DNA of 64,000 nt from CAYXLW01 sp964466055 (GCA_964466055.1 CAYXLW010000006.1:7851-71850); one strand, 5' to 3'; counted from the first letter of the stretch, positions 25,679 through 36,451 are shown. Numbers and translations are program-made. The notes: generated by a model not told the origin, from the sequence alone.

Positions 25679-27859
25679 TTAATCTGTTACTTCAAAACAG
25701 TTTTTTTCTTTAATTTCGCCCAAAATTATTTCTATACAGTGTTTTCCAATTTTTGGGTTTTCCCAAAATAATTTCTTCCCATATCCAAAAAATTCATTAT
25801 CCAAATACCAATCTACTTCTTTTTTAGATTTAAAAGTAATTGCTTCTTGGTTACTAGACTTATCAAGAAGAAAAATATCTCCATTCTGAGGAGAAAGAAT
25901 TAATTGTAAATTAGATTTAGGAATTTGTGGTTTAGAATTTTCAAAATCTTTTTTGTTATGTTCAGTTATAAAGTCTTCTTTTTTTTCAAAATCATTCATT
26001 GTTGATGAATTGTTTCTCATTAAAAAAAGTTCTTCCATTATGTCATGCCAAATTGGAGCTGCGCCACTTATCCCTGAAGATTTTTTTAAATATGATCCAT
26101 CTGCATTTCCTACCCAAACACCTACAGTAAAATCTTTATTAAATCCAATTGTCCAATTGTCTCTAAAATTTCTTGTGGTACCTGTTTTTGCAGCTGACCA
26201 TTTAGACGTTTTAAGAGGTGAGTTTTCACCAAATTGTTGAGATCTAGCTTGGTTATCAGATAAAATATTTTTAATATATTCTGAACTTTTTTTTGAAAAA
26301 ATATTTTTAGGATTATCAAGCTTTCTTTCATATATCGTTTCACCGTCTTTTACAATTTTCTTAATAAATTTATATTTATATTTTTGTCCACCATGAGGGA
26401 AAACACTATATGCTTCAGTTAAATCTAAAAGCCTAACTTCTCCATCTCCAAGAGTTAAAGCAAGTCCATACTCTTCAGTTGATTTATCTAAATTATAAAA
26501 TCCTAATTCTCTTAAAGTATTAAGTAAATTTTCCACTCCTACTTTTTGAGCAATTTTTATTGCAGAAATGTTATAAGAATTAGCAAGTGCTTGTTTGTAT
26601 GTGACTTCCCCATATTCTTTAAAGTCATAATTTTTAGGTTCATATGGATATCCATCCTGTGTTTTTAAGTGAAGAAAACTATCATTAACAATACTTTCAG
26701 GTGTGTCTCCTTGTTGAAAAGCTAGAGCATAAGTGAACGGTTTTATGGTTGATCCTGCCTGTCTAAAAGAAACAGCATTATTTACATATCCTTGTATTTC
26801 TTCATTGAAATAATCAATTGAACCCATTAGCATAGAAACTCCTTTATTCTCATGATCTAGAATAACAATAGCTGAATTATAGATATTTTTATCTTCATTT
26901 TCTTCAACGTGTTTTACTGCGATTTCTTTACTTATTTCAAAAAGAGGAATGTCAAAATAAGTGAAAATCTTCCAATTTGCATTTAAACTAAAATTTTCAT
27001 CAAGAATTCCCTTAAGTTCTTTTTTGGCTTCTTCTATAAAATGTGGAGCAATTCTTTGGGGGTCACCTTTTTCTAAAATTAAAGGAGTTGAGATGATGGT
27101 TTTTTTACAGTCATGCTCCTTTTTCCCATTGCTCCAAATTTCTTTATTCTTTGAAGAGGAGATATTTGGAGAATTTTTGCAATATTTATCAAAAAAGCCG
27201 TTTCCCTCTAAAACTTTTATGACAATTTTTTCTCTTTTTAAGGCTTGATCCATATTTTTTCTAGGGTTGTAAACACTAGGAGACTGAGGAAGTCCTGCAA
27301 GAAAAATAGCTTCATGAATACTAAGTTCGTTGGGGGTTTTATTAAAAAATAATCTAGAAGCAGCCCCTATACCGTAAGCATTGTTTCCATAAAAAACTGA
27401 ATTTAAATAAGCCTCCAGAATTTCATTTTTTGAATATTTTAATTCTAATTTTATTGCGAGAAACAGTTCTTGAATTTTATACTTTATATTTCGTTTTTTT
27501 GGATTTAAATGGTTTCTAATTAATTGTTGAGTAATTCCAGATCCTCCAGAAATTGTATAATTGTTTTTTATGTTTTGATAAAGCGCTCTTGCAATTGCTA
27601 AAGGATCAAACCCTAAATGATAAAAAAATCTTTTATCTTCTAGAAGGATTGTTGCATCTTTTACAAAACTAGGGATTTTATCAATAGGAATAAATTTATG
27701 GAATCCTGACTTATCAGAATATTCTTCATAAAAAACTTCTCCATGAATGTCATGAAATTGAACTGATTTTGCGGTAATAAGTGAGTTGTTAGTTGGAAGT
27801 GGTGTGAATATAATGCTTCCAATTACTATGCCCAGAACAAAGAAAATAGATTTTATCAT
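25679..27859 (-). CDS. pbpC: Penicillin-binding protein 1C (transglycosylase/transpeptidase)
   Basis: Bifunctional class A penicillin-binding protein of 726 aa polymerising and cross-linking peptidoglycan outside the membrane. Features in order: N-terminal membrane anchor (residues 2-19), GT51 transglycosylase with catalytic Glu74 (ILLEDKRFFYH) and GGSGITQQLIRN, and a transpeptidase domain with active Ser about 370 (AGSTIKP), SxN motif in ANSYNIS and AAKTGTTRNFRDNW. A C-terminal BiPBP_C beta domain (LILSPQNGDIFLLD onward) marks the PBP1C subfamily. It is divergent from the alpha-2-macroglobulin gene, its habitual partner (as in E. coli pbpC-yfhM), with a 256-bp shared spacer. Confidence 0.93.
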   Translation of the reverse strand: MIKSIFFVLGIVIGSIIFTPLPTNNSLITAKSVQFHDIHGEVFYEEYSDKSGFHKFIPIDKIPSFVKDATILLEDKRFFYHLGFDPLAIARALYQNIKNNYTISGGSGITQQLIRNHLNPKKRNIKYKIQELFLAIKLELKYSKNEILEAYLNSVFYGNNAYGIGAASRLFFNKTPNELSIHEAIFLAGLPQSPSVYNPRKNMDQALKREKIVIKVLEGNGFFDKYCKNSPNISSSKNKEIWSNGKKEHDCKKTIISTPLILEKGDPQRIAPHFIEEAKKELKGILDENFSLNANWKIFTYFDIPLFEISKEIAVKHVEENEDKNIYNSAIVILDHENKGVSMLMGSIDYFNEEIQGYVNNAVSFRQAGSTIKPFTYALAFQQGDTPESIVNDSFLHLKTQDGYPYEPKNYDFKEYGEVTYKQALANSYNISAIKIAQKVGVENLLNTLRELGFYNLDKSTEEYGLALTLGDGEVRLLDLTEAYSVFPHGGQKYKYKFIKKIVKDGETIYERKLDNPKNIFSKKSSEYIKNILSDNQARSQQFGENSPLKTSKWSAAKTGTTRNFRDNWTIGFNKDFTVGVWVGNADGSYLKKSSGISGAAPIWHDIMEELFLMRNNSSTMNDFEKKEDFITEHNKKDFENSKPQIPKSNLQLILSPQNGDIFLLDKSSNQEAITFKSKKEVDWYLDNEFFGYGKKLFWENPKIGKHCIEIILGEIKEKNCFEVTD

Positions 27860-28115
27860 TAAGCTCGGTTTAGTTGCTTTTCTAATTTAGTATGACAACA
27901 TTTGTTTTCTCTACGAGAAAATTAAAACAAGGTTTTTTATTTAATAATTTCTGTTCAAAATTATTAGCACAATCTAGTGTAACTTAATTAAATAATAAAG
28001 TATTTTTTTAATAAAATTAATCCCTATAAACTTATATTCATTTATTGAAATCTTTTATTAAAGGAGTAGAGTTTATTTGTAAATATTACTTTTGTATCTC
28101 TTAATTTTATAAAGC

Positions 28116-31100
28116 GTGTCTATTTTTAAAAAAAACATTTCAGCAATTGTTGCCTTTATCCTCTTACTAGTAGGTCTAGGAGTTTTTTTTACAGGCATAT
28201 TAAAGCCATTTGAAGTACAAGGTTTGTCACAAGAAAAAGTTCAAGAAATATCAGAAGGAGGGTATGCATTATTGCAATTTACACGGCCAATTAATAAATC
28301 TCATTTTAAAAAAGTTATATCTTTAGATCCAAAAATTGCATATGCACTTGAATGGGAAGGTGGCAAAAAAGTAAAAATTATCCCTCAAGAAAAAATTGGT
28401 ATTGGTAAAAATCTTTCACTTTCGTTCAATGAGCCAATTAGAGATATTTTGGGAAATGAGATGAAAAAAGAATTAAAAATAAAATACATAATTATTGATT
28501 CTCCGCAAGTTGTACTTGCTTTACCGAAAGGGGAAACTGAGGTTGAAAATAAAATTGTTGTTACATTTAACAGACCAATGATAGAACTGACTTCATTAGA
28601 CGAAGATGATACAAGAGAAATGCCAATGAAAATTGAACCAAAAATTGAAGGTAAATACCGTTGGCTTGGGACTTCGGCTATTGAGTTTATTCCAAAGGAT
28701 AGATTTAAATATTCAACAAAGTACAAGGTTACAATTGATGGCGATATTAAAGATCTTTCAGGAGGAAAACTTGGAGAAGATTTTATATTCGACTTTGAAA
28801 CACCTAATGCTATTTTAAAAAAAGCAGAAACGGAATTAAAAATAGGTGAAGAATCTTTGGAATATGATCTACAAAAATACAAATTTATGTACGGAAAAAA
28901 TTCAATTTTATTACATTTTAATCAAGATATAGATTTAGAAGATTTAAAAAGTAGAATTAATATTTACAAAGAAAATGAAGAAGATTTAAAGTTAGGAAGA
29001 AAAGAGAAAGAAACATACAACTTGGAGGTATATTCTCAAGCAGAAGAAAGCTTGAGAAAATATAAAATTAATCCAGATGAAAAAATGGAAGGAGAAACTG
29101 TCCCTCTAAATTTAAGTTATTTAAATGATGAAGAGGGGTTACACAAAAATATTATAAAAATTTATTCAAATGAGGATTGGAAAAAAGATATGAAATATGA
29201 ATTAGTATTATTTGCAGATATAAAATCATTAGAAGGAGATCTAAAAGAAAACGAAGATGAAAGTTACTCTATATTGTTTTCAGGCGCACCTGAATTAAGC
29301 GTCCTCAATTTTTCACCAGAGGGAGAATTGTCAAATAAAGATAGATATAATTCATCAACAAATATTGAAATAAATTTTTCTGTTCCTATGAATAATGAAA
29401 AATTTGCTAAATTTATTTCAATAGAACCTAAGGCTGACATTTTTACTGATAATGAGTATGTTTACTTAGATTATTATAATACACATTATCGTGGTTGGTG
29501 GGACTTAAAGCCATCTACAAAATATACAGTTACTATTTCTAAAGATATCAATGATCTTTTTGGAAGAAAACTAGGAAAGGATTTTTCATGGTCATTTACA
29601 ACAGCTCCAATGGCTCCAAATATTTATTTAGAACAAAAAGCTGGAGAATTTGGAGTATTTGAATCAGAAACCCCCCCAATGTATCGTTTAAAATATGTTA
29701 ATATTAAAAAAGTACATGTCGAACTTGCAAAATTAAACATCGAAGATGTTATAGATATTCAAAATAAAAAATCAGATTATTCTTTTAGTCCAAGTCCTTC
29801 AAATTATGAACTTTTGGCAAATTATAATTTTGATATTCCTAAAAATACTAATGAAATAACTACTCAAAATCTTGAAATAGCTAAATATTTCAAAGAAGAA
29901 GATAAGCGCTTTAAATCTGGGATTTTCTTGCTTGATGTCTGGTCTCCAGAGGTTATAGATTACAATGGGACAATTGTTCATAATCAACATATTTTTGTGC
30001 TTACTCCATATGCACTTACTCTTAAGTATGACAGAGAAAATGCCTTTATTTTTGCTTCAGATTTAAAAACTGGAAAACCAGTTGAAAAATTGGGGCTTTC
30101 ATTTATTTCGCTTGATAATAAAACTCAATACAAAGCATTAACAGATGAAAATGGTATGACAAGTATTAAAATAGATCTGAAGAAATTTATTGGAGCAAAC
30201 CAAGGGAGATATGATTTTTTCATAAAAGGAGAAAAAGATGGATATTCAACTTTTATAAGTTCAAATTGGTCAGATGATATAGATCCGTGGAAATTTAATT
30301 TAAGAGAAAATTATATAGAACCAAATAATTCTCCAAATGAAATAAAAGGGAATATATATACAGACAGACCAATTTATAAGCCAGGAGAAACAGTTTATTT
30401 TAAAGGAATCCTACGAGATTTTAACCAAACAAATTTTACTATTCCAAAAGGCAAAAAAGTAAAATTTATTGCAAGAGATAATGATTATAATGAGGTCTTT
30501 AATAAGGAATATGAAGTTTCAGACTTTGGAGGATTTGATGGAGAATTTAAAATTCCCGAAAATGTTAAGTATGGAAATTTTCAATTAGAGGGGTCTATTA
30601 ATCTAAATGACAATAGAGATGAATGGAGAAAAAGTATTTATGGTAATATTTGGGTTACACATTTTCAAAAAGCTCCATTTAAACTTGATGTAACGCTTCC
30701 TCAAGAGGAATATTTCTGGGGAGATACCGTAAAAGGAACAATAACGGCAGAGACTTTTTATGGAGTGCGTCTTGCTAATCAAAAAGTAAATTTAAGTGTT
30801 AGCTCCACAGATTATTATTTTAATCGTTTTGATGAAGAGGGGTATTCATTTGCAAATTACGGGGACTGGTGTTGGTATTGGTGTAATGGTTCAAACTATA
30901 ACGTATTGAGTGAAGAGAAAACCTTGGATAATAAGGGTTCTGCTGATTTTTCTTTTGAAATAAAAACTAAGGAAGATGAAAGTGCTCCACCAAAAGTTTC
31001 ACAAGTTTACACGGTTCAAACAACTGTATGGGATAGTAAATCTAATAAAGAAGTATCGGGAAGAAAAGAATTTATAGCACATATGACCGATACTTATTTG

Positions 31101-34100
31101 GGAATAAAATCAGAAAATTATATGATTTATGCTCAAGATGAAGCTGAATTTAAATTTGTTTCACTAAATCCAGATGGGACTAAAAAATCAAATATCAAAG
31201 CAAAGGCAACTTTAATAAAACGGGAATATAAGACAATAAGAAGAAAAAATGTAGATGGAGAATTCTATTATGAAAACGAAACTAAGGACACAGAAATTAC
31301 CTCGAAAAATGTAAAAACAAATTATGAAGGAAAAGGAACTTCAAGTTTCAAAATAGACACAGGTGGAAATTATATAATCCGTATTTCAAATAAAGATAGT
31401 CAGGGGAGAGAAGTATCAGCAGAAACCGGTATTTGGGTAAGCTCAAGGGAGATAATTTCGTGGCCACGTGCAAATCATGATCGTATAGAAATTATTGCAG
31501 ACAAACAAGAGTATAAAGTCGGAGATACGGCAAAAGTAATGATAAAATCTCCATATACAAATGTGAATGCATTAATAACAACAGAACAGGATCGATTGCT
31601 TACAAAAAGACTTGAAAAAATTGAATCCAATGCTCAAATAATAGAAATTCCAATAACAGAAGAACATATTCCAAATGTATATGTTTCTGTGGTTTTATTA
31701 AAAGGAAGAACTTCCAGTGGTCAATATGACAAAAATAACAATAGAGATACAGGACAGCCAGAATTTAAAATAGGATACATAAAGCTTCCTGTGAGTATTT
31801 CCCAAAAATCTTTAGCTATTACTGTTAAAACATCCAAAGAAAGATATGTTCCTCAAGAAGAAGTAACTATTGATGTTGATGTTAAAGACATAGAAGGAAA
31901 AGGCATAGAGGCAGATCTTGCTGTAATGGTTGTAGACATGAGCTTACTTGCATTAACTGGCTATGAAAAGCCTGATGTTTTAAGTGTGTTTTATGGAGAA
32001 AGGGGGCTTGGAGTAAAAACAGCGCTTACTATGGCTAAATTTATAGAGAGATTTAAGCCGGGAGCAAAAGGTGGTGGTGGAGGAGATGAGAAAAAAGCTC
32101 GTGGAGAATTTAAAAATACAGCTTATTGGATAGGTTCACTTAAAACAGATAAATCTGGAAAAGCTTCAACAAAATTTAATCTTCCTGACAATTTAACTGA
32201 GTGGAAAGTAACAGTCATTGCTCAAGACAAATTAAATCGTTTTGGATCAGGAGACAGCGAATTTATGGAAACAAAACGACTAATAATTGATCCTTCTCTT
32301 CCACAATTTTTTAATGTAAAAGATGAAGCTGAAATAAAAACAGTTATAAGTAATCGCCAAGAAAAAAAGATAAATGCAAAAGTTAGTTTGCTTCTTGAAA
32401 ATGGAACAATCCTTTCTTCAGATTCTAAAAACATTTCAATAAATCCAGATGAACGTGAAACAGTTATTTTTAAGGTTAAAGCAGAAGAAGAGGGGGAAAT
32501 GAAATTTACATTTAATGTAAAAAGTGAAGAGGCTGAAGATACTTTGATTGAAACAAGAAGAATAAATCGTTTAACAACGGAGGAGGTAGTTGCAACTAGT
32601 GGATTATATGAAGAAACAGCAAAAGAGGCCATTTATATACCGAAAGAAATTATTTCAGATATGGGGCAAATTGATATTAGTCTCAGTCCAACACTTGCTC
32701 ATCTCTTACCAAAAAATCTAAAGCTTCTAAAAAGCTATCCTTATGAATGTAGTGAACAAACTATTTCTAAAATATTCCCGAATACACTTATTTTGAGAAA
32801 TAAATTGTTGGAAAAATTATTTCCTGAAGAAGAAAAAAAACAAATTAATGATATGATATCAAGCGGACTTTCAAAAATATACTCGGAACAAAATATCGAT
32901 GGCTCCTGGGGGTATTTTGTTTCATCAACTGAATACAGAGATTATCTAACTGCATATATAACAATTGCCCTTGAGGAAATGAATAATTCAGGATATGAAA
33001 TAAATAAAGACACATTGAAAAAAGCTAGAAAATATCTAAATAATTCAAAAAACACAAATGATCTTATCTCTCAGGGTTTTATTAGATGGGCATTATCTTA
33101 CTCATCTTGGACTGAAAGTGATAAAGAGTATGCGAAAAGAGTGGTTTCTGAAAACAAAGAGACCCTCCCATACTTTGCTCAAATTTACTGGGCGCTCTAT
33201 GGTAGAGATATTACTCTGTTAGAAAATCCCCTTGAAGCAGCAGAACACACAGATAGAGGAACTTTCTTTGAAGAAAAGAAAGATATTTATAGTCAATATT
33301 GGTCAACAGCAAAACGTACAACAGCTCTTACCCTTTATGCACTTGAAAAATTAGAACCAGAACATCCGTACATAAGAAAAATTTTAAGATGGTTAAATAA
33401 TAATAGAAATCATCAAGGATATGGAAACACTCAAGAAAATATATGGACACTGCTTGCATTAATTCGACATGCTGAAAATGAAAAATTAGAAAACCTAAAT
33501 AATATAGCAATTATAAGAATGGAAAATGAAGAAATTATGAAATCAACTTTTAATTCAGAAAATCCTTTTAAGGTGGATCAAAAAAATATAGAAATTAAAG
33601 ATTTAGAAAAAGAAGAAAATATCTATTTTGATTTAACTAAACAAGGAACTGGAAGAATAAATTATGATATTAATATGTCGTATTTCATCCCCGCCGAACA
33701 CGTAAAAGCAAGGGAAGAAGGTTTCTCAATAATGCGTGAATTGTATACATTAGATGGGGTAAAATTAGACTCAATTCCAAAGGTAGGGGAAATATTCAAA
33801 GTAAAACTTATAGTTGTTGCCCCTAAAGAAGGTAATTTCATAGCAGTTGAAGATTTTGTTCCGGCAGGAATTGTTCCTATAAATACGGCATTTTCAACAG
33901 AAAGAAATGATTTAGATGAGTCTTTAATAAATGAAGGGGATCGTTGGTGGAAATGGGGTGTGTTAAACTACTTTAGACATGAAGAATTCCGTGACGATAG
34001 AGTTTTTCTATTTGCAGAATGGTTGCCAGCTGGAGTTTATGAGTATGAATATGCAGCACGAGTTACTCATAAAGGAAGCTTTTCACATCTTCCTGCTAGG

Positions 34101-34166
34101 GTATTTGAAATGTATGATGAGGATAGGTTTGGCAGAACGAAAGGAGATAGGGTTGTGATACACTGA
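28116..34166 (+). CDS. Bacterial alpha-2-macroglobulin with thioester motif
   Basis: A 2016-aa extracytoplasmic protease-trapping protein. It begins with GTG and a membrane anchor (residues 8-28) without a lipobox. A series of macroglobulin-like beta domains follows; the MG2-type segment GNIYTDRPIYKPGETVYFKG lies near residue 745. A bait-like Gly-rich linker (GAKGGGGGDEKK) is near 1315, followed by an alpha-2-macroglobulin family domain (NTAYWIGSLKTDKSGKA). The thioester motif CSEQ is at 1545-1548 inside YPYECSEQ, heading the helical thioester domain. It pairs with divergent PBP1C: the family view is that a PBP1C repairs the wall while the macroglobulin traps an attacking protease. Confidence 0.92.
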   Translation: MSIFKKNISAIVAFILLLVGLGVFFTGILKPFEVQGLSQEKVQEISEGGYALLQFTRPINKSHFKKVISLDPKIAYALEWEGGKKVKIIPQEKIGIGKNLSLSFNEPIRDILGNEMKKELKIKYIIIDSPQVVLALPKGETEVENKIVVTFNRPMIELTSLDEDDTREMPMKIEPKIEGKYRWLGTSAIEFIPKDRFKYSTKYKVTIDGDIKDLSGGKLGEDFIFDFETPNAILKKAETELKIGEESLEYDLQKYKFMYGKNSILLHFNQDIDLEDLKSRINIYKENEEDLKLGRKEKETYNLEVYSQAEESLRKYKINPDEKMEGETVPLNLSYLNDEEGLHKNIIKIYSNEDWKKDMKYELVLFADIKSLEGDLKENEDESYSILFSGAPELSVLNFSPEGELSNKDRYNSSTNIEINFSVPMNNEKFAKFISIEPKADIFTDNEYVYLDYYNTHYRGWWDLKPSTKYTVTISKDINDLFGRKLGKDFSWSFTTAPMAPNIYLEQKAGEFGVFESETPPMYRLKYVNIKKVHVELAKLNIEDVIDIQNKKSDYSFSPSPSNYELLANYNFDIPKNTNEITTQNLEIAKYFKEEDKRFKSGIFLLDVWSPEVIDYNGTIVHNQHIFVLTPYALTLKYDRENAFIFASDLKTGKPVEKLGLSFISLDNKTQYKALTDENGMTSIKIDLKKFIGANQGRYDFFIKGEKDGYSTFISSNWSDDIDPWKFNLRENYIEPNNSPNEIKGNIYTDRPIYKPGETVYFKGILRDFNQTNFTIPKGKKVKFIARDNDYNEVFNKEYEVSDFGGFDGEFKIPENVKYGNFQLEGSINLNDNRDEWRKSIYGNIWVTHFQKAPFKLDVTLPQEEYFWGDTVKGTITAETFYGVRLANQKVNLSVSSTDYYFNRFDEEGYSFANYGDWCWYWCNGSNYNVLSEEKTLDNKGSADFSFEIKTKEDESAPPKVSQVYTVQTTVWDSKSNKEVSGRKEFIAHMTDTYLGIKSENYMIYAQDEAEFKFVSLNPDGTKKSNIKAKATLIKREYKTIRRKNVDGEFYYENETKDTEITSKNVKTNYEGKGTSSFKIDTGGNYIIRISNKDSQGREVSAETGIWVSSREIISWPRANHDRIEIIADKQEYKVGDTAKVMIKSPYTNVNALITTEQDRLLTKRLEKIESNAQIIEIPITEEHIPNVYVSVVLLKGRTSSGQYDKNNNRDTGQPEFKIGYIKLPVSISQKSLAITVKTSKERYVPQEEVTIDVDVKDIEGKGIEADLAVMVVDMSLLALTGYEKPDVLSVFYGERGLGVKTALTMAKFIERFKPGAKGGGGGDEKKARGEFKNTAYWIGSLKTDKSGKASTKFNLPDNLTEWKVTVIAQDKLNRFGSGDSEFMETKRLIIDPSLPQFFNVKDEAEIKTVISNRQEKKINAKVSLLLENGTILSSDSKNISINPDERETVIFKVKAEEEGEMKFTFNVKSEEAEDTLIETRRINRLTTEEVVATSGLYEETAKEAIYIPKEIISDMGQIDISLSPTLAHLLPKNLKLLKSYPYECSEQTISKIFPNTLILRNKLLEKLFPEEEKKQINDMISSGLSKIYSEQNIDGSWGYFVSSTEYRDYLTAYITIALEEMNNSGYEINKDTLKKARKYLNNSKNTNDLISQGFIRWALSYSSWTESDKEYAKRVVSENKETLPYFAQIYWALYGRDITLLENPLEAAEHTDRGTFFEEKKDIYSQYWSTAKRTTALTLYALEKLEPEHPYIRKILRWLNNNRNHQGYGNTQENIWTLLALIRHAENEKLENLNNIAIIRMENEEIMKSTFNSENPFKVDQKNIEIKDLEKEENIYFDLTKQGTGRINYDINMSYFIPAEHVKAREEGFSIMRELYTLDGVKLDSIPKVGEIFKVKLIVVAPKEGNFIAVEDFVPAGIVPINTAFSTERNDLDESLINEGDRWWKWGVLNYFRHEEFRDDRVFLFAEWLPAGVYEYEYAARVTHKGSFSHLPARVFEMYDEDRFGRTKGDRVVIH

Positions 34167-34380
34167 TAAAACACCAAACTTTAAAATCAAAAAACTATAA
34201 GGCAAGCGTATTAATGAATTAGACAGAAAGTTAGGGTAAATTTATTAATGGGAAAATATAAATTTAACAACCATTTTTCTGTCCTATAAAATTATCTGAA
34301 ACTAAATAAACAAAAAGAAATTTTTAAACAAACGGGGGAATTTTAAGAAAAATCAAAATTCATAAAATTAATACATATTT

Positions 34381-35022
34381 ATGAAAAAAAATACTTTTTT
34401 ATATATCTTTCTTTTTTTGTTTATTTTAACAGGATGTAAAAACACTAAGATTAACTATAATGAAAAGCCTGAGAATGTTTTAGTTCCTCAAGAAAAAATT
34501 GCAGAAAAGACCTCAAAAGAAAAATTTACTGAATATCCTTTTGAGGAATGTGGTAAGCGTGAAAAATTTAAAAATTATGATTGGTATAAAACTCTTATTA
34601 TAAATTTATCTACAATAGAAATATCAAATAATTATATAGAAGATATACAAGTGTCAGCGACAGAAAAAGATATTGCTGATATATGCTTTTCTAAAACTTC
34701 TAATAGAGCAGTTTTAATTATCCATCCTCCTGCATCACAACCAAATGCAGACAGGAATCAAGAATGGAAGGTAGTAAAATTTTTTCCAGAAACAAAAAAT
34801 ATTCTTGTTTCAGGCCCCCATGATAATAATTTTGATATTTATGCAGATTTTGTTGAATTTGGGAAAAGGCAGGGGAATATAATAAAAATTCATACCTTGG
34901 ACAGATGGGCAGAGATGTATACTAAACATGAATATGATTATAATTATATTGAGAATATTCTTACAAGAAAAATATCTTGTTCTTATGATGATAGAAATCC
35001 AAAAAATATAAAATGTTTTTAA
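34381..35022 (+). CDS. Predicted lipoprotein, function unknown
   Basis: Not recognised beyond its export signal. A typical lipoprotein signal peptide (MKKNTFLYIFLFLFILTGC) ends in the lipobox LTGC, so the mature 194-aa protein would be lipid-anchored at Cys19. The rest is polar, with Cys56 (FEECGKR), Cys101 and late Cys residues near 199 and 212. The stretch RAVLIIHPPASQPNADRNQEWKVVKFFP suggests a beta-rich domain. It begins the surface-protein region and is the last gene with the low-GC style before it. Confidence 0.65.
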   Translation: MKKNTFLYIFLFLFILTGCKNTKINYNEKPENVLVPQEKIAEKTSKEKFTEYPFEECGKREKFKNYDWYKTLIINLSTIEISNNYIEDIQVSATEKDIADICFSKTSNRAVLIIHPPASQPNADRNQEWKVVKFFPETKNILVSGPHDNNFDIYADFVEFGKRQGNIIKIHTLDRWAEMYTKHEYDYNYIENILTRKISCSYDDRNPKNIKCF

Positions 35023-35552
35023 AAAAGAAAAAGGTAATATGAAAAAAGTTCATAGAGCATCTTCTCCGCAGGGAAAAGAGTTTTATAAAAATGTTATAAA
35101 CGGAGGGTTTTATAATCAGAAAAAAACTTAAAAGTTAAGTTTGCTTTTCCTTAGTTATGTAAGTCATAGGGTTAAATAATGACACTTATGGCTGTGAGAT
35201 GCGTAAAACAAGTTCGAACTTTTGGAGTAGTAATCAGGTAGATTTCTCTTAAAATAAAGTTTGATATAGCTGAATCTGAATAGCTTGGCATAATAAGAAA
35301 GTTTAAACCCCAACATATTATAAATGGTTTTTGATATCTAAGATTATGCCATTTAATATTGAGTTATCTATATATAGGTCTGTGATCGTAGCAAAAGAAG
35401 CAAGGAAGAGTAACTACTGAAAAAACAGGGATTGATGCAAAAGCAACCGCAGATATAGAAGTTCTCAATCGCATGTAAGTTTAATGATTGAACGATTCCA
35501 TCATTAAATTGTTTTTAACGGAATAGATCGTTTGTTTTGTGTATTGAAAAAT
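35023..35552. other. 530-bp gap with little coding content
   Basis: A 30-codon frame at 35039-35131 (MKKVHRASSPQGKEF start, preceded by AAGG) may be a small gene but has no support beyond that. A frame ending at TAA near 35477, with QGRVTTEKTGIDAKATADIE before it, looks like a gene remnant. The segment 35190-35228 (GGCTGTGAGATGCGTAAAAC then AAGTTCGAACTTTTGG) matches 48827-48862 in the mobile region. Confidence 0.4.
35190..35228. repeat. T-arm-like repeat, copy related to 48827-48862
   Basis: Shares GCGTA(A/G)AACAAGTTCGAACTTTT with the segment at 48827. Read on the minus strand it contains AGTTCGAACTT, similar to a tRNA T-arm. No full tRNA can be folded here. Confidence 0.45.
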
Positions 35553-36228
35553 TTATTCATTTTTCGTTTCTCCCGGACAAGGAGCAAATTCACAATTTCG
35601 GTTTCCGTCTCTCCCTACAGCGCTCCCATCCGAACAGATTTTCGCATCCTCTATACAAGCTAATGGTTCTGATGTCACGCATGTTGGTGGCAAACTACAT
35701 CCGCAGGCATCTTTGATTCGGGGCTGTATTGTTCCTTCTTTGCAAAAATCAGGCGAGGGTGGCGTCAGTTGCGGACATTCTCCGCAATTCTTTTTTTTGC
35801 ACGGAATGGAAGGAATGGAACAAGGGCGGGCACCATAATAACACTCGGGATGACAGATATCGCCTTCTTTTTTATATCCGGCAGGGCAGGTGCATTCTTC
35901 ACCGGAAGTGCATTCTCCTCTGAAATAGGTCCATTCTTCACACATTTTGCCGTTGGTGAATGTACAAAATCCGATCTTCACACATTTTGCCGTTGGTGAA
36001 TGTACAAAATCCGACTTGACCTCCTGGCTCTTCTTGTCTTATTTCGATTTTCCCACCGTTTTTTTCACAAAATACTGAAGCTGGATTTGCTATTCCTGTT
36101 GAGGTGTTTGCTTGTTTTCCCTCTTCGTTTTTTTGAGCACTAGGAGAAATTGGTTCTTTTGTGATATTTTGTGGAGTGCATCCGGATAGTATGAGAATCA
36201 ATACTCCGGAAAGAAGAAATTTTTTCAT
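35553..36228 (-). pseudogene. DUF333-type Cys-rich lipoprotein broken by a 40-bp tandem duplication
   Basis: The N-terminal part (36228 to about 35975) encodes a lipoprotein signal with lipobox LSGC, a low-complexity linker, then NPASVFCEKNGGK and GFCTFTNGKMCE, the start of a DUF333 domain. The C-terminal part (from about 35981 to 35553) continues GFCTFTNGKMCEEWTYFRGEC and then a Cys-rich region with many CxxC-like pairs ending FAPCPGETKNE. The two are in different frames because 40 bp (35935-35974) are repeated exactly at 35975-36014; 40 is not a multiple of three. Removing one copy restores a single frame of about 210 aa. It may be a true recent mutation, a reversible switch, or an assembly error. 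Confidence 0.8.
35935..36014. repeat. Exact 40-bp tandem duplication inside a lipoprotein gene
   Basis: Two adjacent identical 40-bp units, 35935-35974 and 35975-36014, each beginning TCTTCACACATTTTGCCG. They encode the GFCTFTNGKMCE stretch twice, out of frame with each other. Confidence 0.95.
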
Positions 36229-36239
36229 TTTTTGTAAGG

Positions 36240-36445
36240 TTAGAAATTAGGTAACTACTCAGGTGGGGGTATTTTGTTCCTCCCCCTCACCGCTACTTAA
36301 AGTAGCTGTCTGATAACACAATCTCGATGGGGGAGGTTAGGTGGAGGTGGACTGTGAGAAACTCTCGTTCGTGTCAGGAGCTCCTCCCAACCTCCTCTTG
36401 ATTACAAGAGGAGGAGCACGGACTTCTCACCTAGTGATCAGTTAC
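36240..36445. other. Intergenic segment rich in GC palindromes
   Basis: Between the broken lipoprotein gene and the sortase gene. Visible hairpins are CTCCTCTTG-ATTAC-AAGAGGAG (about 36400-36421) and GCTACTTAAAGTAGC. Purine-rich GGGGGAGGTTAGGTGGAGG faces CTCCTCCCAACCTCCTC as a long imperfect inverted repeat. It is probably a foldback element or the terminator area of the sortase gene. No gene is seen. Confidence 0.4.
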
Positions 36446-36451
36446 GAATTT

